NCBI GenBank assembly: GCA_963815505.1
Contig: CAWFGU010000019.1
Location: forward strand, 46,098-110,097
Length of the DNA stretch: 64,000 bases
From: CAXBBB01 sp963815505
Lineage (GTDB): Bacteria; Bacteroidota; Rhodothermia; Rhodothermales; BA12
Reading direction: 5' to 3'
Part shown: piece by piece, positions 57,405-64,000 of the stretch
Layout of the letters: each line of letters begins with the position of its first letter
Position numbering within the stretch: the first letter of the stretch is position 1
Notes under the pieces: model-generated
The model's database searches: none
What the model was told of the DNA's origin: nothing
What the model saw: only the letters and a program-made list of their open reading frames with translations
Program-made: the position numbers and the translations under genes

Positions 57405-57487
57405 GGAGGGTGCGGATGTGGAGTGAGTGCGCGGGGGAGCGTCAAAATAGCCCTTGCGTCGGTGTGCGTCAAAGCCAGACGCAAAAC

Positions 57488-57519
57488 GGGCGCGGCGAAT
57501 CCCAAGACTCGCCGCGCCC
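57488..57519 (-). terminator. Intrinsic terminator after secF
   Basis: Stem GGGCGCGGCGA/TCGCCGCGCCC with a 10-base loop; the minus-strand transcript continues with GUUUUG. It is 33 bases past the secF stop. Confidence 0.85.
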
Positions 57520-57551
57520 GCATCGGTTGCCCGACTGGATGACCTGCCCGA

Positions 57552-58494
57552 TCAGGCGCGCGAAGCGGTCGTCACCTTGGCCTTGGCAGCGGGCTTGGGC
57601 GCGAACCGCTTGCGCAGCTCGTACGCGATCGGCGAGGCGATGAAGATCGAGGAGTAGGTACCGATGCCGATGCCCATGATCAGCGCGAACGCGAATCCGC
57701 GCAGCACTTCGCCGCCGAAGATGAACAGAACCGATACCACGAGCAGCGTCGTGCCCGACGTGACGATGGTGCGGGAGAGCGTGTTGCTGATCGCACGATC
57801 CATCACCACTTCGAGGTCGTCGCCCTTGAAGGCGGCCAAGTCCTCTCGGATGCGGTCGAACACGACGACCGTGTCGTTGATCGAGTAGCCCACGATCGTC
57901 AGAAACGCAGCGATGATCGTTTGGTCGATCTGGAGCGAGAACGGCAGGATGTGGTGCAGCATCGCGAACAAACCGAGCGTGATGAGCACGTCGTGCAAGA
58001 CCGCCATTACGGCGCCGACACCGAATCGCCATTCGAATCGGAGCGCGATGTAGATAAAGATGACGAGCAGCGAGAAAAAGACTGCGTAGATCGCTCCCTC
58101 GCGTAGGTCGTTCGCAAACCGAGGCGAGATCACGTTGCGCTTGAGCATTTGGGCGTTGGCACCGGGATACTGGGTGTTGATCGCGTTGATGACCGTGTTT
58201 TGAAGCGCGTCGGGGTCGCCGGTTGCCGTCGTGCGGATGAGCACGTCGTCGTCGAAGTTCTTGACTTCGGGATCGCCCCCGAGCGGCTCAGCGAGAAGCT
58301 TCGCGGACGCCGGGAACAGTGACGGCCACATCGGTTCCGATCACAAACTCGGTGCCTCCCAGGAAGTCGATGCCCGTTTCGATGCCGCGTGTGACGAGAA
58401 AGATCATGCCTGCCACGATGATGGCGAGGGAGCAAGCGAAGGCGATTTTCCGCTTCCGAATGAAGTGGTAATCGGCGTTTTCAAATAGACGCAT
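57552..58494 (-). CDS. secF: Protein translocase subunit SecF (one frame break)
   Basis: About 314 residues, six transmembrane helices. ATG 58494 starts MRLFENADYHFIRKRKIAFA, then GIETGIDFLGGTEF, the usual first periplasmic entry. The frame changes near 58305, after VAVTVPGVREA; the other frame continues LLAEPLGGDPEVKNFDDDVL and all remaining helices with GYSINDTVVVFDRIREDL and SRTIVTSGTTLLVVS. With SecD it uses the proton gradient to drive late steps of protein export. A broken secF is implausible in a living cell with this secretion load, so a base-call error is likely. Confidence 0.92.
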
Positions 58495-58619
58495 AGGTCA
58501 GAAAAGGAGTGAGCCCAACAGGGCGAGTAATCATAAAGAGAGGCAAGCCGGAGCCAACGAGTGGCTGGAGATGCGCGTGACTTTGGCTCCGGCGGTGCCT
58601 GAGGACGGGTCCGACGGCT

Positions 58620-60486
58620 CTAGCCGATCGAGACCTCTTGCCGCTTCTCGCCGACGAGATAGTCGAACATGATGCGCGTGATGACGAGGGCGCTGAACAG
58701 CGACGCGATGATCCCCGCCATGAGCGTGACGGCAAAGCCCTTGATCGGGCCGACACCGAAGCTGTACAGAATCAGACCCGTGAAGAACGTCGTCACGTTG
58801 GCGTCGAGGATGGCCGAGAACGCCTTTTCGTAGCCTGCGTCGATGGCGCCTCGGAGCGTCCGTCCGTACTTGACCTCCTCTCGGACGCGGTCGAAGATCA
58901 GCACGTTGGCGTCGACCGCCATACCGATCGTGAGCACGATGCCCGCGATTCCCGGGAGTGTCAGCGTGGCACGGAAAGCGCCCAGGATGCCCAGGATGAA
59001 GATGATGTTCAAGAGCAGCGCGATGTCGGCAATCGAACCAGCGCCGCGATAGTAGAAAATCATGAATAGCGCTACGAGCGTCAGCCCGACGAGCAGCGAC
59101 GTAAACCCGGCGCGGATCGAGGCGGCACCCAGGCTCGGCCCGACCGTGCCCTCCTCGATGATGTCGACCGGAGCGGGCAGCGATCCCGACTTGAGGATCG
59201 TCACGATGTCGGTCGCTTCGGCCCGGCTATCCAGGCCGGTGATCGACGTGCGACCTCCGGTAATGCGGCCCAGAATGTTGGGATAGCTGAACACGACGTT
59301 GTCCATCGCGATGGCGACCTGCTTGCCGACGTTGGCGCCGGTCAGTCGGCTCCACGTGCGGGCACCTTCGCCGTTCATCTCCATCGACACCTTTGGAGCG
59401 TTGGTCTGCGGGTCGAAGTCGACGGCAGCATCCGTGACCACGTCGCCGGTCAGTTCGACCTGGCTGCGTACGGCGAGCACGACGAGGATGTCCTCGCCCT
59501 GGCCGACCGACTGCGAACTGTACATCAGATCGAACGTCGGGCGGAAGCAGTTCGCGGGCTCCGGGATCGCGCATCAACTCGTTGAACGCGGCCGTATCGC
59601 GCACGGCGATCGTTCCCAGCGAGACCGGCGAGACGCCGACCGGGTTGAGCACGCGCAGCATCGGATTGGCGATTTCGTTGTCAGCCGTAGCCAGATTGGT
59701 CAGGTCGAGCGCGGTGTCGGCCTGAGCGACGGCGTCCAAATCGTCACCGAGCGAGTCGGCTACGGCGGGCGCGTTCGATCCCGGCTCATAGTAGGCGATC
59801 AGATCCTGGACCGACTGCTGAACCTCTTCGGGTTCGCCCATCAAGCGGAACTCCAGCCGCGCCGTTCCCCTGAGCAAGCGGCGGACGCGCTCGGGATCGT
59901 CGACGCCCGGAAGCTCGACGACGATGCGGCGCGTGCCCTGCTTGACGATCGACGGCTCGGTCACGCCAAAGCGGTCGACGCGCTGGCGCACGATCTCGAT
60001 GGCCCGGTCCACGGCCGCATCGGCCTCGCGCTGCAGCCACGCCTGAATCTCGTTGTTGGACGAGCGGCGTGTAATGCCGTCGCCGTCGTCGCGGAAGAAG
60101 CGCGACAGGCGGCCGTCGGGGTTCTGCTCCTCATAGGCGTCGACGAACAACTGGGAAAACGGCGTGTCGGACGTAAGTGCTTCCTCGCGCGCCGAAGCTA
60201 GCGCCTCCGTGACCGACGGGTCGACGGGCTGAGCGGCCAGGGCGTCGATGAGTGCTTCGACGCGCACTTCCATCGTGACGTGGATGCCGCCTTGGAGGTC
60301 GAGGCCCAGGTTGAGCGTGCGCTCTTTGAGACCAGCGAGGGAGAGGACTTTTTCTTCGCGATCGGCGGGGGGAAGCGAGTCGAGATTGCGCGATTGCGCC
60401 CAGTAGCTGAGCGTGGGGAAGAGGTACCAGCCGGTGACGAGCAGGAAAAGCGCCACCAGGACTAGGCGTCCGGAAATTCGGGACAT
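58620..60486 (-). CDS. secD: Protein translocase subunit SecD (frame break near 59530)
   Basis: About 620 residues. ATG 60486 starts MSRISGRLVLVALFLLVTGW (first helix), then LNLGLDLQGGIHVTMEV, a long periplasmic domain with RRIVVELPGVDDPERVRRLL, and the frame changes near 59530. The other frame continues DILVVLAVRSQVELTGDVVT, IAMDNVVFSYPNILGRITGG, and helices 2-6 with GMAVDANVLIFDRVREEVK. It precedes secF by 125 bases in the same direction. As for secF, a sequence error is the simplest reading of the break. Confidence 0.93.
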
Positions 60487-60645
60487 GGTTCGGGATTGAA
60501 TGGAGTAAAGTCGAGCCGGTGGGCTCGAAGGCCAAAGCCACCGGACGGCGCGCGCCGGGCAGCAAAGAGGAAGGGGGCCGGAGCGCATCCGGCAAGCCTG
60601 GCGGCGGTCACCAAATCAGCAGGGCCGCTGCGTTGAGCAGTTTGC

Positions 60646-61101
60646 TCAGGGTGCGCGCGGAGAGACCGCCGAAGACGCAACTCGGACCGGAACGACCTCG
60701 GTGGCATCGGGGAGTTGGGCGAGCGCTGGTGCCGCGGCGGCGACCGCATCGGCGGCGTGCCCCACGAGCGCCGGGCTGACTGGAACGTGACTCGTGACAC
60801 CACTCAGAAGCGAGCGCGACGACTCCAGTGTGGCGAGCGGAAGCGGAGGCGCCGAAAAGCCCTGCGAGCGATCCAGCAGCGCCAGCACGTCGGCGCGCTG
60901 GTCCGTGTCGAAGCCGAGCGCGTCGAGAACTGATTCCGCATCGGAAGCCGACAGCAGAAGACGGCATGCACCGCCATCCAGACCGGCAGCAGTGCATGCC
61001 GAGGCGGACGAAGCCTGTGCTTCACGAGCCGACGCCGCGAACGGCGCAGCCAGTGTCGAAACCATCGCGGCCAGAGCCGAAACACGCCACCATGCGCCCA
61101 A
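60646..61101 (-). CDS. Exported hypothetical protein
   Basis: A 151-residue protein with a signal peptide (MGAWWRVSALAAMVSTLAAP, then FAASA) and an Ala/Ser/Val-rich mature part. Two cysteines lie near the mature N-terminus in SACTAAGLDGGACRLLLSAS. The segment DAESVLDALGFDTDQRADVL is helical. I recognise no family. It lies 160 bases upstream of secD in the same direction. Overlapping frames exist, so the call rests on the signal peptide. Confidence 0.5.
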   Translation of the reverse strand: MGAWWRVSALAAMVSTLAAPFAASAREAQASSASACTAAGLDGGACRLLLSASDAESVLDALGFDTDQRADVLALLDRSQGFSAPPLPLATLESSRSLLSGVTSHVPVSPALVGHAADAVAAAAPALAQLPDATEVVPVRVASSAVSPRAP

Positions 61102-61316
61102 AGAAAGCGCGGCGTAGCGAGGTGAGCGAGGGCAACGGGAGAGGCATAGACCGCCAAGTTACAAAGTCGCAACCCTGGGCGCAGCGCTTGCTGCTTCTTT
61201 CTATAAAACGCGCAATGCCCGGCACCTAAGGAAACAGCAACCACATTGCTGTGCACCTGTGACATAAGGTCGTCACTGTGGGGTTCTAACTTGCTGCAAC
61301 CCATCTACTTGCCGCC

Positions 61317-61517
61317 ATGTCCGCACCCCGACCGCTCAGCGATTTGCTCCCGCTCGTGCTCTCCGAACTGGAAGAGCGTCGAGACCGCTCCGCCGTAGCC
61401 TCGATCTTTCCGTTGCGACTCGTCGACCTCCCTGCCGAGCGTGCTGCTTCGCCCGGTCCCTCTGCCGACACGGGCGAGGACGAGGCGTGGGAACGCATTT
61501 ACTCGCGGGCGGCCTAA
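61317..61517 (+). CDS. Possible small hypothetical protein
   Basis: A 66-codon frame, MSAPRPLSDLLPLVLSELEE then RRDRSAVASIFPLRLVDLPA, ending in an acidic stretch. It lies alone between two minus-strand genes. Its make-up is protein-like (amphipathic start, no low-complexity Arg runs) but there is no family evidence. Confidence 0.35.
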   Translation: MSAPRPLSDLLPLVLSELEERRDRSAVASIFPLRLVDLPAERAASPGPSADTGEDEAWERIYSRAA

Positions 61518-61535
61518 CGAGTCGCTCTTTCGATC

Positions 61536-62093
61536 TCAGCGCGCGACCACGCGGTATGTCAGCCGTATCGTCTCGTCGATCTTGCGGCCCAACAAGCTCG
61601 GCCGATCGACGCCGAATGCGTCCAGGTCGATGGTGAACGTCCCCGACGCGGTGAGGGTCGAGCCGTCCCAGGTCACGTCCGCGTCGGTCGTCAGTGGTCT
61701 ACTCTTTCCGGCGAACTTGAGCGTTCCGGTCAGGCGCCACGTGCCACGCGATCCGTCGGGGCGCCAGACGAGGAGAGCGATTCGGTCCGCGGTGAACGTG
61801 ATGTCGGGATGTTCGGACGCGTCCGTCACGTCGCGCATCTTGTCATCTCGCATGCGGTTTCCGCTGTCGAAGGTGGCGACGGGAACGCTCAGCCGAACCG
61901 CCGAGACCGCAGGCACGCTATCCCAGCGGACGATCACGCGCCCCGATAGCGAATCGGACGAGCCGCGCCAGTCGTGGAAGAGCGCCTTGCCGTCGTAGTG
62001 GATCACCGAGGCGTCCGAGTCGACACGCAGCGTCGTCTGGGCACTCGCTTGGACAGCCAGAAACGAGAGCAGGAGGAGCAAGAAGCGAGTCAT
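61536..62093 (-). CDS. YceI-family exported lipocalin-like protein
   Basis: A 185-residue protein. ATG 62093 opens a signal peptide (MTRFLLLLLSFLAVQASAQ). The mature part has the YceI pattern: VDSDASVIHYDGKALFHDWR, LSVPVATFDSGNRMRDDKMR with DVTDASEHPDITFTADRI, and a final strand TIDLDAFGVDRPSLLGRKI. YceI proteins bind isoprenoid or lipid-like ligands in the periplasm; the ligand here is unknown. Confidence 0.9.
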   Translation of the reverse strand: MTRFLLLLLSFLAVQASAQTTLRVDSDASVIHYDGKALFHDWRGSSDSLSGRVIVRWDSVPAVSAVRLSVPVATFDSGNRMRDDKMRDVTDASEHPDITFTADRIALLVWRPDGSRGTWRLTGTLKFAGKSRPLTTDADVTWDGSTLTASGTFTIDLDAFGVDRPSLLGRKIDETIRLTYRVVAR

Positions 62094-62097
62094 GGTA

Positions 62098-62134
62098 CCA
62101 GTTCCTACAGTTAATCGTGCCAGTTCCTGAAGTT
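62098..62134. repeat. Two direct repeats upstream of the YceI gene
   Basis: CCAGTTCCTACAGTT (62098-62112) and CCAGTTCCTGAAGTT (62120-62134) differ at two positions and are 22 bases apart start to start, about two helical turns. They lie just upstream of the YceI start and could be a paired regulator site. Confidence 0.35.
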
Positions 62135-62196
62135 CGTGGTGCACTTCCTCATTGGTTCGGCAGGTTCAGGAGTGAGGACGACGAACGTCGCCTACT

Positions 62197-63401
62197 CTAG
62201 GCCGGTTCGGGCAGCCGCGTCTCTGGGTTGACGCGGATCGCTAGTTCGCCGCGCTGAAGCCGGATCAGGTCGTCGCCGATAAAGGCGCGGCGCCAGCCTC
62301 GAAGCAGCGGCAGGTGAGGTGGAGGCCCGTCGCCGCCGTAGTGGCCAGGTCGATCACGTCCGATCGGTTGGCGACGAGCGACGGATCGATGCCTTCGGCC
62401 AATCCGCGTCCTTTGAGATAGGCCAGCATCAGGTCGACTCGGGCGCCTACGGTCTCGTCGTCGATGCGCGACGCGTCCTGGGTAGGCGGACGTTGCGGGC
62501 ACGTTCGACCCCCACTGTGATGGCAGCGACCAGGGCGTCCGAGTAGCGGCGAGGTACGCCCTCAAGCTGACCTGCATCATCGGCGTTTTGCGGCCGCTTC
62601 TGGGCGAGCAGAACGACGGCTTCGTCCGAAATCACGTGGCGGCGCGGCAGGTTGCGGTCGCGTGCTTCGATCTCGCGCCATCGGGCCAGTTCGCGCACGA
62701 CCGATCGTTCGCGTGTGCGCATCCGCCCGGTGCCCTTGACGCGGCGCTCCATGTCGTCCGGGTCGCGCTCGGCGTAGAGATCCGGCGTCTTCGAGCGTCG
62801 GCCGACTCTTCCGTCATCCAGTCGAGGCGTCCGTCGGTCCCTCACGCGCCGCTCGATGTCGTCGGCGGCAGCGCAGAGGTGGCGCACGTCGTCTTGGGCA
62901 TAGGTGACCTGCGACGGCGAGAGCGGGGCGCTGCAGCCAGTTGGTGCGGCTCTCGGTCTTGGGTAAGTCGACGCCGACGGTGGCGCGGAGCAGGCGCTGC
63001 AGCGAAAGCGTGCCGCCCAGCCCCGCAAATCCAGCGGCGATGCGCGTGTCGAATACGTTGCGCGCGTGGGCTCCGGTCGCCCGATGGAGGATCTGCAAGT
63101 CCTGCGGAGCGTCGTGGAAGACCTTGCGCACCTCTGCATCCTCGAGCAGCCAGCCCAGCGGGTGTAGCTGGCCGCCGAGCGCGACGGTGTCGATCAGGTG
63201 CGTCTCGTCCTTGCTCCATCCAACCTGGACGACGCCCAGGTTGGCATAGTACGTGCGCTCCCACACGAACTCGGTGTCGACGGCGACGCATGGCTGCTGC
63301 CGCGCACGAGAAATGAGGGCGGCGAGGGCGTCGGGCGTATCGATCAAAGGAGCGGCGGGTTCAGGCGGCGAAGTAGGGGGAGGCGTCGGACACGACGGCA
63401 T
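62197..63401 (-). CDS. rnd: Ribonuclease D-like 3'-5' exonuclease (several frame breaks)
   Basis: A DEDD exonuclease with HRDC domain, about 390 residues when joined. Visible: CVAVDTEFVWERTYYANLGV (Asp/Glu of motif I), VRKVFHDAPQDLQILHR (motif II) and, after a frame change near 62930, VTYAQDDVRHLCAAADDIER (motif III). An HRDC-like part follows (SVVRELARWREIEARDRNLP, RRHVISDEAVVLLAQKRPQN), with further breaks near 62490 and 62330, ending ELAIRVNPETRLPEPA. The start may be ATG 63401, which overlaps ridA, or TTG 63347. The protein should trim RNA 3' ends. Confidence 0.8.
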
Positions 63402-63724
63402 CGAGGTCGAGCGAAAGCGTCGCCGATGGGTCATGGACAACCGTAGCGGGAGACACGTGATCGCCGAAGAAGCGCGCATGTTCTGCCCGGACGGCAGCGG
63501 CGTGCATCAGATCGCCGACGTAAAAACGGGTACGAACCACGTCGCGCGTCGTGGCGCCGGACGTGGCGAGTGCGTCGGCGGCTCGGCGGAGTAGATCCGA
63601 CGCTTGGGCACTCGTGTCACCGGTTTCGGCGCAGAGGCGAGTGACGTGAACGAAAGGGCCGACGCGTAGCGTCGCGGGCTCAAATGTGGGAGCCGCCGCC
63701 GGTCGGAATGGAGGTCGCGGTCAT
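63361..63724 (-). CDS. RidA/YjgF-family protein (one frame break)
   Basis: About 120 residues. ATG 63724 starts MTATSIPTGG; removing one G from the GGCGGCGGC run near 63690 joins it to the frame APTFEPATLRVGPFVHVTRL. The body follows the RidA pattern: QASDLLRRAADALATSGATT, RDVVRTRFYVGDLMHAAAVR, AEHARFFGDHVSPATVVHD. The Arg used by RidA for 2-aminoacrylate deamination is not clearly placed, so it may belong to another YjgF subgroup. Its end overlaps rnd. Confidence 0.75.
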
Positions 63725-63781
63725 GGTCGTAGGTAGAGGGGACGGAGAACGAACGTCTCTAAGTGTAACGAACGTGTTGGC

Positions 63782-64000
63782 TTAAAGCAAAATCCCAGCC
63801 ATCGTCGCGCTCATACAAGTCGCCAGCGTGCCCGCAACGACAGCCCGAATGCCCAACTCGGCGATCTCGCCTCTCCGCGAAGGCGCAATGCCGCCTAGTC
63901 CGCCGATCTGAATGGCGATCGAGGAGAAGTTGCCGAAGCCGGCGCAGCACGTAGGTCGCGAGGATGACGCTGGCTCGGTCATTTCGCCCTGCACGTTGAC
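63782..64000 (-). CDS. Nucleoside transporter (NupC/CNT) C-terminus, partial and frame-broken
   Basis: The C-terminal end of a concentrative nucleoside transporter: CAGFGNFSSIAIQIGGLGGI, APSRRGEIAELGIRAVVAGT and the last helix LATCMSATMAGILL. Before it, ASVILATYV reads in another frame near 63960, so at least one base is wrong. The N-terminal part lies beyond the right edge. These transporters import nucleosides with sodium or protons. Confidence 0.8.
   Translation of the reverse strand, partial: VNVQGEMTEPASSSRPTCCAGFGNFSSIAIQIGGLGGIAPSRRGEIAELGIRAVVAGTLATCMSATMAGILL

Overview
The window is GC-rich, densely coded bacterial DNA. A type IX secretion (T9SS) sorting domain, a TonB-dependent receptor of the Bacteroidota outer-membrane beta-barrel type, lipoproteins and a long Thermus-type isocitrate dehydrogenase together suggest the Bacteroidota/Rhodothermota group, most likely a Rhodothermales relative (Salinibacter/Rubrivirga-like). 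That assignment is inference from gene content only.

Layout. 1-6050 (minus strand) holds envelope and secreted proteins: an outer-membrane-like protein running off the left edge, an exported amidase, a PD40 propeller lipoprotein, a small membrane protein and a frame-broken T9SS cargo. 6266-9822 (plus) holds icd, a broken HEPN protein with an overlapping partner, and sbtA-sbtB (bicarbonate uptake and its PII-like regulator). 9932-11699 is a redox pair (FrnE-like protein and NAD(P)-binding reductase) divergent from an HxlR regulator. 11752-15207 is a FecB/FecC/ATPase metal-chelate or cobalamin importer, convergent with a large TonB-dependent receptor (15261-17750). Then come hrpB, an FAD oxidoreductase, tRNA-Arg(ACG) and fbp. 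23309-36175 is one long amino-acid cluster: a BCAA-rich leader peptide, ilvD, ilvB, ilvN, ilvC, leuB, leuA, leuC, leuD, thrB, thrC. 36147-40842 holds an unrecognised gene, an iron-sulfur polyferredoxin with an FAD reductase, and nadK.

Directly after tRNA-Asp(GTC) (40950-41023) lies a defence island with more AT-rich genes, about 41.1-48.4 kb and transcribed leftward: a GHKL ATPase fused to a Shedu-like nuclease (split by an IS630 element), a type I hsdR, a VapBC pair, and the 3' half of hsdS, cut by an ISL3 element that abuts an IS5 element. hsdM and the 5' half of hsdS are missing. To the right is the core again: a HAD phosphatase, fumC, an HtrA protease, a small HExxH protein, purA, a STAS protein, secF and secD, an exported hypothetical, a YceI protein, ribonuclease D, a RidA protein and the end of a nucleoside transporter.

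Two cautions. Many genes, including ones expected to be essential (secD, secF, ilvD, fbp), carry single-base frame breaks, often next to G or C runs, so most of these are probably sequence errors. The IS insertions are different: IS630 has a clean TA duplication, and removing it restores a reading frame exactly. Intergenic DNA is rich in short palindromes, including a recurrent terminator family built on AAACCTGNCAGG.
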